A stretch of DNA of 34,907 nucleotides, taken from assembly GCA_038230415.1 (NCBI GenBank), contig JBBRNH010000061.1, positions 1 through 34,907 of the forward strand. The letters are read 5' to 3'. The stretch's first letter is position 1, and each line of letters opens with the position of its first letter. The notes under the pieces are model-generated. The model saw only the letters and a list, made by a program, of their open reading frames with translations, made no database searches and was not told the DNA's origin. This document shows positions 23,257-30,155 of the stretch, piece after piece. This stretch comes from JBBRNH01 sp038230415. GTDB taxonomy: Bacteria > Bacteroidota > Bacteroidia > Cytophagales > Spirosomataceae. A program made the position numbers and the translations under genes.

Positions 23257-24714
23257 ATGCAAAAGCTCTCGCTAAATCATTCACTTCAACAAAAACTGTC
23301 TCCCCAACAGATTCAGTTTATCAAATTATTGCAGATTCCGACGGCTGAGTTAGACAACCGGATTGAAGAAGAATTAGAAATAAATCCGGCCTTAGAAGAA
23401 GGTGCAGATGAATACGAATCGCCCGGAAATGACGATTCTGGCGACGACGATTTTGGGGATGATGACTATAAAGACCGCAATGAAGATTTAGATATTGACA
23501 ATTATCTGAAGGATGAGGAGTACGGCGGCTACAAAATGCAGGGCGACGGCAACTATAGCGAAGAAGAGCGTGAGATGCCGATTACGATGAAATCGAGCCT
23601 GATTGATACGCTCATGCAGCAGTTTGGCTACCTCCGTCTGACCGAACAGGAAAAACTGGTGGGCCTGCAACTTCTCGGCAGCATCGAAAACGATGGCTAC
23701 ATCCGGCGGTCTATGCAGGCCATCGTCAATGATTTGGCCTTTTCGCAGGGGGTATTCACCGATAGTGAAGAGATGGAGTTGGTGCTGCATAAAATCCAGA
23801 CGTTTGACCCGCCCGGTATTGCCGCCCGCAGCTTACAGGAGTGTTTGCTGTTGCAACTTGAGCGCAAAGACCCCGCTACGGATGAATGTGTCCGGCTGGC
23901 GATTCGGATCATCAACGATTTTTTTGACGAATTCTCGAAACGGCACTTCGAAAAAATACAGAAGCGGCTCAATATCAGCGATGAAACCATGAAGCGGGTG
24001 GTGGGAACGATTACCAAACTCAACCCCAAACCCGGCTCGATGGAGGGCGACGATGGCACGGCTCCTTACCTGATTCCCGACTTTATTCTGACCGGCAGCG
24101 GGGCCAAACTCGAACTGACGCTCAACTCTAAAAACGCGCCCGAACTCCGCATCAGCCGGTCGTTTGCCGATATGCTCGACACCTACGACAAGAGTTCGAA
24201 AAACAGCAAGACCCTGCGCGAAACGGTCTCGTTTGTGAAGCAGCGGCTCGATGCCGCCAAGTGGTTTATTGATGCCATCAAGCAACGGCAGCAAACGCTG
24301 CTCCGCACAATGAATGCGATTGTGAAGTTTCAGTTCGACTTTTTTGTGACCGGCGACGAATCCAAACTCCGGCCCATGATTTTGAAAGACATTGCGACAC
24401 TGATTGATATGGACGTTTCGACGGTGTCGCGGGTGGCAAACAGCAAATCGGTACAGACTGAGTTCGGGATTTATCCGCTCAAATATTTCTTCTCTGAGGG
24501 TATCGCCACCGACACGGGCGAGGATGTCAGCAGCCGTGAGGTGAAAAATTCGCTCAAAGAACTCATTGACAATGAGCCGAAACTAAACCCGCTATCCGAC
24601 GATAAACTTGAAAAAATCCTGAATGACCGGGGTTACAATATTGCCCGCCGGACGGTTGCCAAATACCGCGAACAACTCAATATTCCGGTGGCGAGACTCA
24701 GGAAACAGCTTTAA
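23257..24714 (+). CDS. rpoN: RNA polymerase sigma-54 factor
   Basis: The ATG at 23257 (MQKLSLNHSLQQKLSPQQIQFIKLLQIPT) is the family start; the open frame upstream is leader. The 485-residue protein has the Gln/Leu-rich region I that contacts the enhancer-binding activator, a very acidic region II (about 45-110, Asp/Glu/Tyr-rich), the core-binding domain and the C-terminal DNA-binding domain, which ends with the RpoN box ARRTVAKYRE and KQL at the terminus. It directs RNA polymerase to -24/-12 promoters and needs an AAA+ activator, none of which is encoded in this window. It is transcribed away from feoA. Confidence 0.96.
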   Translation: MQKLSLNHSLQQKLSPQQIQFIKLLQIPTAELDNRIEEELEINPALEEGADEYESPGNDDSGDDDFGDDDYKDRNEDLDIDNYLKDEEYGGYKMQGDGNYSEEEREMPITMKSSLIDTLMQQFGYLRLTEQEKLVGLQLLGSIENDGYIRRSMQAIVNDLAFSQGVFTDSEEMELVLHKIQTFDPPGIAARSLQECLLLQLERKDPATDECVRLAIRIINDFFDEFSKRHFEKIQKRLNISDETMKRVVGTITKLNPKPGSMEGDDGTAPYLIPDFILTGSGAKLELTLNSKNAPELRISRSFADMLDTYDKSSKNSKTLRETVSFVKQRLDAAKWFIDAIKQRQQTLLRTMNAIVKFQFDFFVTGDESKLRPMILKDIATLIDMDVSTVSRVANSKSVQTEFGIYPLKYFFSEGIATDTGEDVSSREVKNSLKELIDNEPKLNPLSDDKLEKILNDRGYNIARRTVAKYREQLNIPVARLRKQL

Positions 24715-24716
24715 TC

Positions 24717-24754
24717 AGTTATCAGCGACCAATTATCAGTTATCAATGCTGATG
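24717..24754. repeat. 7-base-period repeat after rpoN
   Basis: Words with exact period 7 follow the rpoN stop: TATCAGC, GACCAAT, TATCAGT, TATCAAT, GCTGATG (24720-24754). Unlike the others it has no clear second arm in inverted orientation, so it may be half of an element or a decayed one. Confidence 0.65.
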
Positions 24755-24803
24755 CTCTACATTTGCGCTCAGTCATTGTTCACGGCTACTTGATCCCTGC
24801 CCA

Positions 24804-25442
24804 TTGAATACCCGGTTCGCTCATTTCCTCTCCGCTGTTTTCAATCCATTGGCTATGCCAACGTTTCTATTTGGTACGTTGCTGGCCGTAGTGCCATCGG
24901 TGCTGGGTGTCGGCACGTTCACGCCGGGTCTGCGGGTCAGTGTATTGCTGCTGGTTTTTGTCGGCACGTTTGCCATTCCGGCCCTGCTGATCTTTCTGTT
25001 GCTTCGCACGGGGATTGTCCACTCGGTGTATCTCAACGACCGCAATGACCGCCGAATACCGTATCTGTTGACGGGTTTGGTCTATGCCTTGCTCACGTAT
25101 CTGTTTGGCTTCCGGTTGCAGTTGGTCTCTACGTTTGCGCCGGTGCTGGCTGTGCTGATGGGCAGCACTACGCTGTCTATTTTGTTGGTTGGTGTGATTA
25201 ATTTATACTGGAAAATCAGCGCACACGGAATTGGCGTTGGCGGCACCGTTGGGGCCATTGTCGGCTTATTGATGCGTTTTGGCGAAAGTAGTCTGCTGCT
25301 CCCATTAGCCGGAGCCATTATTCTGGCCGGGGCCGTTGCCAGTGCGCGGCTGCAGCTCAACGCCCACACCCCGGCGCAGGTAGCTGCCGGTGTCAGTGTT
25401 GGCGCATTGGTGAGTGGCGGGGCAGTAGTGTGGTGGCTCTGA
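24804..25442 (+). CDS. PAP2-like integral membrane protein
   Basis: The frame begins with TTG at 24804, which keeps the segment VFNPLAMPTFLFG typical of this group at the N-terminus; an ATG at residue 18 would cut it. The 212-residue product is almost entirely hydrophobic with about six helices. The segment KISAHGIGVGG and ARLQLNAHTPAQVAAG resemble the Lys/His and SxxxxH, Rx(5)Hx(3)D core of PAP2-superfamily phosphatases, but the final catalytic Asp is replaced by Ala-Gln, so it may not be an active phosphatase. Its substrate would be a lipid phosphate in the membrane. It sits between two 7-base-period repeat elements. Confidence 0.65.
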   Translation: MNTRFAHFLSAVFNPLAMPTFLFGTLLAVVPSVLGVGTFTPGLRVSVLLLVFVGTFAIPALLIFLLLRTGIVHSVYLNDRNDRRIPYLLTGLVYALLTYLFGFRLQLVSTFAPVLAVLMGSTTLSILLVGVINLYWKISAHGIGVGGTVGAIVGLLMRFGESSLLLPLAGAIILAGAVASARLQLNAHTPAQVAAGVSVGALVSGGAVVWWL

Positions 25443-25444
25443 TA

Positions 25445-25556
25445 AAAGTCACAAGTAGAAAGTCGAAAGTTAAAAGTCGGCTGACGCATCAGTACCAACA
25501 CATTACCCGACTTTCGACCTGTGACCTGTGACTTTGAACCTGCGACTTTCGACTTT
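25445..25556. repeat. 7-base-period inverted repeat element before the enoyl-CoA hydratase gene
   Basis: The left arm is AAAGTCA, CAAGTAG, AAAGTCG, AAAGTTA, AAAGTCG (25445-25479). After about 28 unrelated bases the right arm is CGACTTT, CGACCTG, TGACCTG, TGACTTT, GAACCTG, CGACTTT, CGACTTT (25508-25556). The arms are reverse complements of one word family. The right arm ends 6 bases before the ATG at 25563, so it would lie in the 5' leader. Confidence 0.85.
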
Positions 25557-25562
25557 AACCCA

Positions 25563-26351
25563 ATGTACGAAAACCTTCTATACTCCGTTGAATCAGGCGT
25601 TTGCCGTATCGTGCTGAACCGCCCGCAGGTGTACAACGCCCTTAACCCCGGCCTGATTCAGGACATTACGAACGCGGTTCTGGCCGCCGGAGCCGACGAA
25701 TCGGTTCGGGTTGTTGTGATTACCGGCGCGGGCGATAAGGCGTTCTGCTCCGGGGCCGACCTGAAAACGGGCTTTGAACAAGGTAAGTCTGGTGTCTCGA
25801 TGGGTGCGTCGTTGCGGGCCACGTATCACCCAATGATTCTCGCTATTAGAAATCTGCCCAAGCCGGTGGTAGCGCGGGTAAACGGTGTGGCGGCTGGGGC
25901 GGGAGCCTCTTTAGCGTTGGCTTGTGACGTTATTATCTGTGCCGACGATGCTTATTTCAGTCAGATTTTTATCAATATTGGCCTCATGCCCGATGCCGGT
26001 TCAACATTTTTTCTGCCCCGGCTCGTTGGGCCGCTGAAAGCGTTTGAGTTAGCCAGTACGGGTCGGCGGGTGTATGGCCCCGAAGCGGCTTTAATTGGCT
26101 TGGCTAATCGTTCGGCACCGGCGTTGCTTTTAGACGAAACCGTTGCCGAAGTCGTTGGTTATTACGCTACTGCCCCAACGCGGGCCATTGGTCTGATGAA
26201 GCAGGCGATGAACCAATCGTTTGAATCAGACCTGGAAACACAGTTGGAACGCGAAGCCGACGGGCAGGACGAACTGGGCCGCAGCTACGATGCTTCCGAG
26301 GGAATCGGGGCATTTTTGATGAAGCAAAAGCCGAATTTTTCGGGCCGGTAG
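25563..26351 (+). CDS. Enoyl-CoA hydratase/isomerase family protein (PaaG-like)
   Basis: The ATG at 25563 is chosen because the upstream part of the frame is repeat sequence. The 262-residue protein has the crotonase oxyanion-hole segments GAGDKAFCSGADLKTG (about 49-64) and GVAAGAGASLALACD (about 105-119), and INIGLMPDAGSTFFLPRLVG, in which the acidic residue in MPDAG is characteristic of PaaG-type isomerases. It would act on an enoyl-CoA thioester, perhaps in aromatic or fatty-acid breakdown; no other catabolic gene is adjacent. Length is normal. The tRNA promoter begins immediately behind its stop. Confidence 0.88.
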   Translation: MYENLLYSVESGVCRIVLNRPQVYNALNPGLIQDITNAVLAAGADESVRVVVITGAGDKAFCSGADLKTGFEQGKSGVSMGASLRATYHPMILAIRNLPKPVVARVNGVAAGAGASLALACDVIICADDAYFSQIFINIGLMPDAGSTFFLPRLVGPLKAFELASTGRRVYGPEAALIGLANRSAPALLLDETVAEVVGYYATAPTRAIGLMKQAMNQSFESDLETQLEREADGQDELGRSYDASEGIGAFLMKQKPNFSGR

Positions 26352-26352
26352 C

Positions 26353-26382
26353 TTGCCAAAACCCGGTTTTTGCCTACCTTTG
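26353..26382 (+). promoter_or_regulatory. Consensus Bacteroidota promoter of tRNA-Arg
   Basis: TTG at 26353-26355 and TACCTTTG at 26375-26382 are separated by exactly 19 bases, the classical -33/-7 arrangement. The tRNA begins 21 bases after the -7 box. This is the best promoter in the window. Confidence 0.85.
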
Positions 26383-26402
26383 CAGGCCCAATACGGGGAA
26401 TT

Positions 26403-26476
26403 GCATTCGTAGCTCAATTGGATAGAGCACCTCACTACGGATGAGGAGGTTTGGGGTTCGAATCCCTACGAGTGCA
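26403..26476 (+). tRNA. tRNA-Arg (anticodon ACG)
   Basis: A complete cloverleaf can be drawn: acceptor GCATTCG with CGAGTGC (one G-U pair), D arm GCTC/GAGC, anticodon stem CCTCA/TGAGG with loop CTACGGA (anticodon ACG), variable loop AGGTT, T arm TGGGG/CCCTA with loop TTCGAAT, and discriminator A. CCA is not encoded. Anticodon ACG is normally edited to ICG and reads CGN arginine codons. An integrase gene lies 200 bases downstream in the same direction, so the 3' half of this tRNA is the probable attachment site. Confidence 0.95.
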
Positions 26477-26491
26477 CACAGCGTACTTTTT

Positions 26492-26526
26492 AGAAGCCCT
26501 GCAAGTCATTGATTTGCAGGGCTTCT
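26492..26526 (+). terminator. Hairpin behind tRNA-Arg
   Basis: AGAAGCCCTGCAA and its exact complement TTGCAGGGCTTCT (13 base pairs, 9-base loop) lie 16 bases beyond the tRNA. Only a weak T-rich tract (GTCTTATA) follows, so termination may be partial. It may also mark the attachment-site region. Confidence 0.7.
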
Positions 26527-26600
26527 GTCTTATAATCAGCTCATTAGCAAAAATGTGTGTGCACGTTTCAATTCTATTGAGCACCTTGTTACACGCCCGG

Positions 26601-26620
26601 TGTGATACAGTTGTGATACA
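26601..26620. repeat. Phased direct repeats upstream of the integrase gene
   Basis: TGTGATACA occurs twice, at 26601-26609 and 26612-26620, 11 bases apart, which puts both on the same face of the helix. Location between the attachment site and the integrase gene suggests arm-type integrase or excisionase binding sites. Confidence 0.45.
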
Positions 26621-26644
26621 CAATCATCGGTAAAACTACCTGCC

Positions 26645-26652
26645 TACGTTTG
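26645..26652 (+). promoter_or_regulatory. -7 promoter box of the integrase gene
   Basis: TACGTTTG is an exact TAnnTTTG match, 25 bases before the integrase ATG. No -33 TTG at the right distance. Confidence 0.5.
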
Positions 26653-26677
26653 TGCTGTACTTAATCATACAGCTATT

Positions 26678-27883
26678 ATGGCATCCGTAAAAGTGGTTTA
26701 TAAAACCGTCTTCAACCGGCGTAATCAGGTTGATAGCACCGGAAAAGCACACGTGTTGATTGAGGCTTATCAAAGTCGGGAGCGTCGGTATTTCAAAACG
26801 GGGATAAGACTCTTACCGAATGAGTGGGATACAAAGCGGTCGGAAGTGAAGAAGCAACCGCAGATAAACCGTCTGATTCGGGATAAGATGGCCGAACTGG
26901 AGAACTTTGAACTCAACTTCTCAGCGGTTTACAATCGCCCATTTCGGCTTAAAGACTTTGATCTGCTGGCCGCTGCTGAGAAAGCTAAATTGCAGCCATC
27001 CGTTACATTTACCTCGTTCGCGCTTGAACAGATTGACCGCGACCATGCAGCCGGAACAATCGGAAAGGTAACCTACGGACGATACAAACGGGTGATTGGC
27101 CTTCTGGCAGACTGTCTCAAAAAGCCAGCCGTTGACTTCTCCGACATCACATACACGCTGATTGATGATTTCAACGCTCATTTTCTGGCTGTCGAGAATA
27201 AGAAGATCAACACCGTTTACAAGCATCATCAGGTCATTCAGCAATACCTGACGCGGGCCATCAAAAAAGGACTTTTCAAGGTCATGGATAATCCCTACAA
27301 TGATTTCCGCCCTGAAAAGGAGCCTGTTGAAAAGGAAATTTTGCTGCCCGCTGAGATCGAGAAGATTGAGCAATTCGTATTCACAGAGCAGCATGAACAC
27401 TTAGGATTCTACCGGGATGCGTTCCTGCTGGCCTATTATACGTTGCTGCGAATTGGCGATGTGACCCGGATCAGGATGTCGAATATCGTTGAGACGGAAC
27501 ACGGGCTGGTACTTCAGCTAAAAGCTCAAAAAACACAAAAATTGGTGCGCCTGCCTTTACACCAGTTGCACCCAATACAAAATGGGCTAAGTAAGCCCGA
27601 ACGGCTGATAAAGCAGTATGCCCGTACTGATAAACGCCCGTTGTTTGCCCGGTCTCATGCCCGGTTAAATGAGTACGTGAAAGAAGTGGTGCGGTTGGCG
27701 GGTATAAGCAAACACGTTACCTTTCACACCTCAAGGCATTCAGGTATTACATTTCTGACGACGAAATTGCCCACACCGATTGTGCAGCAATTGGCCCAGC
27801 ATTCTAATATTGCAACAACAATGGGCTACGTTCATATTTCAGGGCAGCACATTACAGATTCACTGGACGGTGTGAAGTGGTAA
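26678..27883 (+). CDS. Tyrosine recombinase / site-specific integrase
   Basis: The 401-residue protein has an N-terminal Arm-type DNA-binding domain (about 1-90, with ERRYFKTGIRLLPNEWD), a core-binding SAM-like domain (about 105-215) and a catalytic domain. The active-site residues are all present: Arg258 (LLRIGD), Lys285 (KAQKTQK), His350 and Arg353 (HTSRHSG), His375 (QHSNIATT) and the nucleophile Tyr384. Bacteroidota integrases of this type mobilise conjugative or other integrative elements. Its position just behind a tRNA-Arg in the same direction indicates integration into that gene. It appears intact. Confidence 0.93.
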   Translation: MASVKVVYKTVFNRRNQVDSTGKAHVLIEAYQSRERRYFKTGIRLLPNEWDTKRSEVKKQPQINRLIRDKMAELENFELNFSAVYNRPFRLKDFDLLAAAEKAKLQPSVTFTSFALEQIDRDHAAGTIGKVTYGRYKRVIGLLADCLKKPAVDFSDITYTLIDDFNAHFLAVENKKINTVYKHHQVIQQYLTRAIKKGLFKVMDNPYNDFRPEKEPVEKEILLPAEIEKIEQFVFTEQHEHLGFYRDAFLLAYYTLLRIGDVTRIRMSNIVETEHGLVLQLKAQKTQKLVRLPLHQLHPIQNGLSKPERLIKQYARTDKRPLFARSHARLNEYVKEVVRLAGISKHVTFHTSRHSGITFLTTKLPTPIVQQLAQHSNIATTMGYVHISGQHITDSLDGVKW

Positions 27884-27894
27884 GCAAACAAAAA

Positions 27895-28638
27895 ATGGAA
27901 CAAGTCAAATACGTTTATAAGCTGGATGGGCAATCGTACCGTATATCGGTCAGTTATTTTCTACGAAAGGACATGGGGCAGCTTGAGAAATTATTAGTCA
28001 GCTATTCCGACGATAAAGGGCTATTATTTCCGATCTATATAAGAGTCCTGTTTTTACAACAGAACGTAAAAATTCGTAGCCGTCTTCAAGTCAGATTGCG
28101 TGAAGGTGAATTTGAGAGCTACATGAAACGCCCGGAAATTCTAAGGTTTATAGATAATGAAGCATTAACTATATTTCGTTCGGTAGAAAAACTTAAACCC
28201 CACGAGAAAGTTAATTTTTCGATCTTTCAATGGTCAGATTATTACGCATATCGTAATAAATCAATTTTCTCCTGTATTGAGAAAGTAATTTCTCAACAAT
28301 TCAAAGACGAGTTTACAGCAAGATATGAGATAGAAAGTTCAGAAATGGCTTTCGTTTTGTTCATTGATTCTTTTTCAGGTATAAGCTTATTATCTAAGAT
28401 TGAGAATAAACTTGCCTCAGAATACATACTTAAGTTCAAGCCTCTTTTTGATATGAAGAAGTATGAAGATGCTATTTGTGAAGATGCACTATTTTGCTTA
28501 TGGGACTGGGATTCAGGGGTTTATAAAAGCGAGATGACGAGGGTACATGGCGATCAGGCCGAAGGCTTGCTATTACTTGTTGAAGAATTACTCTATAAGT
28601 GGAAGAAAGATAATTTTTACAGTATTTTACATAATTAA
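27895..28638 (+). CDS. AT-rich orphan gene behind the integrase
   Basis: The ATG at 27895 follows the integrase stop by 11 bases; a GTG at 27877 would overlap it by 7. The 247-residue protein (MEQVKYVYKLDGQSYRIS) is rich in Lys, Ile, Phe and Tyr, with no signal peptide or membrane segment. It contains MKRPEILRFIDNEALTIF near residue 80 and ends with a Leu-rich helix (GLLLLVEELLYKWKKD). No domain is recognised. Its base composition is visibly more AT-rich than both neighbours, which suggests an origin different from the rest of the region. Being tight behind the integrase, it may be expressed with it, so a role in element function or defence cargo is possible but unsupported. Confidence 0.7.
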   Translation: MEQVKYVYKLDGQSYRISVSYFLRKDMGQLEKLLVSYSDDKGLLFPIYIRVLFLQQNVKIRSRLQVRLREGEFESYMKRPEILRFIDNEALTIFRSVEKLKPHEKVNFSIFQWSDYYAYRNKSIFSCIEKVISQQFKDEFTARYEIESSEMAFVLFIDSFSGISLLSKIENKLASEYILKFKPLFDMKKYEDAICEDALFCLWDWDSGVYKSEMTRVHGDQAEGLLLLVEELLYKWKKDNFYSILHN

Positions 28639-28704
28639 AATTAGATATTAAAAATTTTTAACCAGAAAAAGTCCGAAACTATTTTTTCAGGACATTTTTC
28701 TGAT

Positions 28705-28712
28705 TATATTTG
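28705..28712 (+). promoter_or_regulatory. -7 promoter box of the excisionase-like gene
   Basis: TATATTTG matches TAnnTTTG exactly and ends 9 bases before the ATG at 28722, so the mRNA would have a very short leader. A T-rich run (28682-28687) is at about the -33 position. Confidence 0.6.
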
Positions 28713-28721
28713 TCACACAAA

Positions 28722-28922
28722 ATGAAAGAAACTACAATGAACCTGAACAACCGCGACTACCTGCGCCCGAAAGAAGTCCAGCATCTGCTGGGCATTGGCA
28801 ACACCAAATTCTGGAACTTGGTACGAGAGGGATACTTCGCTACCACTAAAATAGGCGGCAGCAAAAGTAAACTGGTCTACGTCCGTCGCGCAGATATCGA
28901 CAAATTGTTCGCCAAAAACTAA
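28722..28922 (+). CDS. Excisionase-family helix-turn-helix protein
   Basis: The 66-residue protein (MKETTMNLNN) has a single MerR/AlpA-type winged helix: DYLRPKEVQHLLGIGNTKFWNLVREGYFATTKIGG followed by KLVYVRRADIDKLFAKN, which is the excisionase (Xis) pattern of helix-turn-helix, wing and a final helix. Excisionases bind attachment-site DNA to steer the integrase to excision; related proteins also act as regulators. An ATG six codons further on is another possible start. It is near the integrase and has its own promoter box and terminator. Confidence 0.85.
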   Translation: MKETTMNLNNRDYLRPKEVQHLLGIGNTKFWNLVREGYFATTKIGGSKSKLVYVRRADIDKLFAKN

Positions 28923-28924
28923 AT

Positions 28925-28955
28925 GCCCGGTGGTCTCGCCGGGCTTTACTTTTAC
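28925..28955 (+). terminator. Intrinsic terminator of the excisionase-like gene
   Basis: GCCCGG and CCGGGC (6 base pairs, 8-base loop) are followed by TTTACTTTTACG, starting 2 bases after the stop codon. Confidence 0.75.
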
Positions 28956-28959
28956 GTAC

Positions 28960-29251
28960 CAGAACCCAAAATGAAATCACCAATTAATTCTGTATTACTG
29001 ACCCGTTCACCAGGGTTAATAGGTGCGGGCCGCCCACCGCCCATTTGCCCGGCAGGGCCAATCCTGATCTGACCGCCAGATAATCTCTACTACCGTAAGA
29101 GATAGCTACCCGGCCAGATCAGAAACAAACTACCCTGACAACATCATGATTGCGGCAAGGCCAGATACCGACGGGTATCAGAACCAGCCGAAACAGCTAC
29201 AAAATCCGGGCTGACTGGAAGCATATTGCCTTTGAGTAAGGCAAATTTTTT
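28960..29251 (+). ncRNA. Candidate structured RNA
   Basis: Between two terminators lies a chain of hairpins and no convincing gene. Hairpin 1 (29002-29029) pairs CCCG..CACC with GGTG..CGGG, with a 2-base bulge. Hairpin 2 (29066-29120) pairs GATCTGACCG with CGGCCAGATC (one mismatch), then a symmetrical 7 by 7 internal loop and ATCTCT/AGAGAT with a 9-base loop. Hairpin 3 is GATACC/GGTATC (29164-29179). The stretch ends with TTGCCTT/AAGGCAA and a T-run (29226-29251), a clear intrinsic terminator. A 33-codon frame (28971-29072, MKSPINSVLL...) overlaps the first hairpins and may be a leader peptide or chance. No known RNA family was recognised, and no promoter was identified with confidence. Confidence 0.5.
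29226..29251 (+). terminator. Intrinsic terminator of the structured RNA candidate
   Basis: TTGCCTT, a 5-base loop and AAGGCAA are followed by ATTTTTTA. There is no protein-coding gene directly upstream, so it terminates either an RNA gene or read-through from the excisionase gene. Confidence 0.8.
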
Positions 29252-29337
29252 AGGCAGGTTTCGCTGTACTGTTCGGTGTTTAGTAGATAAAAATTTAAAG
29301 AATGTCCAAGTGTGCAAATAGTACGATGTACCCGGTA

Positions 29338-29345
29338 CAAATGTA
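29338..29345 (-). promoter_or_regulatory. Possible minus-strand -7 box
   Basis: Read leftward, TACATTTG matches TAnnTTTG, within a small nest of inverted GTACC/GGTAC words (29329-29348). A leftward transcript from here would run antisense to the structured RNA candidate. No -33 box seen. Confidence 0.3.
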
Positions 29346-29370
29346 CCGCGAGCATAGAAAACTTAAATTC

Positions 29371-29399
29371 TGTGCATAATTCCTTGATTCTGTGGATAA
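29371..29399 (+). promoter_or_regulatory. Two tandem DnaA boxes
   Basis: TGTGGATAA at 29391-29399 is the exact reverse complement of the strict DnaA box TTATCCACA. TGTGCATAA at 29371-29379 differs by one base. They are 20 bases apart (about two helical turns), inside a longer direct repeat beginning ATTCTGTG. They lie 37 bases upstream of the next gene, in an AT-rich stretch. Confidence 0.55.
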
Positions 29400-29435
29400 C
29401 TCCGCAAAACCTGCAAAAACAAAACTATTACCAAA

Positions 29436-30155
29436 ATGACAGAGAAAATCGGCGATATAGCTGCCAAAACCCAACCCAGTGCCGACACGGCCAGGAGCCA
29501 GCCATCGGACTTTACCAAGAACTACGGAAAGTTCGAGCGTACCGGCTCGACGTTCAAGCACGAAATAATAACCCATGCCGGAGCGAAACTAACCGGCTAT
29601 TCCAAGCCGCAGCACCAGCCCGAACCGGCTGACAAACAGGTTCTGCTAACCAAAATTATCGGGCGACTCTACCGCAAATACCTCGATAAGGGCGGAAGTA
29701 TTACGTTTTTCCGGGTTTATGATGCGAACCCGGCCAATGACGAAGAAATTGCAACGATCTTTAAAGATCGATACGAAGCCGTGTCGCGGGTAACGGTGAA
29801 TGAAAAATGGCTAATGGACTGGCTACACACGTTCTACAACCGGGCCACGACCTACAACAGCAACGACCGGGAACTGATACCCAAGAGCCAACCCGTCCGG
29901 CAAACCGAACCTGTACAGGCACCAGATTACGACCCTACCGGCATAAGCCGCCACGAGTCCCGTCAGCCCAGCCGCCCCGCGCTCGTGCCTAACCCGGCCC
30001 GGCAACCTGCCTACCAGGACCCGCTTGACAAAAATCGTCGGTTCAAGGATCAAGATGAGTTTCATATTTACGTCCAGAAACTTCGGCAGGATGGCGTACC
30101 CAGTGATGCTATCAGAGGGTTCTATGACTACGTCAAAGGCTTCGTACCCAAATAA
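29436..30155 (+). CDS. Island protein of unknown function, behind DnaA boxes
   Basis: The 239-residue protein has three parts. Residues 1-60 are polar and low-complexity (Thr, Ser, Gln, Lys). Residues about 66-150 (DKQVLLTKIIGRLYRKYLDKGGSITFFRVYDANPANDEEIATIF) look like a folded helical domain. Residues about 150-200 are a Pro/Gln/Arg-rich linker, followed by a C-terminal helical piece (DEFHIYVQKLRQDGVPSDAIRGFYDYVKGFV). No named family is recognised. The DnaA boxes 37 bases upstream make a replication or copy-control role worth considering, but the protein has no visible initiator (Rep) motif. It is soluble and has no signal peptide. Confidence 0.7.
   Translation: MTEKIGDIAAKTQPSADTARSQPSDFTKNYGKFERTGSTFKHEIITHAGAKLTGYSKPQHQPEPADKQVLLTKIIGRLYRKYLDKGGSITFFRVYDANPANDEEIATIFKDRYEAVSRVTVNEKWLMDWLHTFYNRATTYNSNDRELIPKSQPVRQTEPVQAPDYDPTGISRHESRQPSRPALVPNPARQPAYQDPLDKNRRFKDQDEFHIYVQKLRQDGVPSDAIRGFYDYVKGFVPK

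Noticed and set aside
29295..29576. A 93-codon leftward frame across the DnaA-box region
   Set aside because: It overlaps the start of the gene at 29436 and the DnaA boxes and has no recognisable features.
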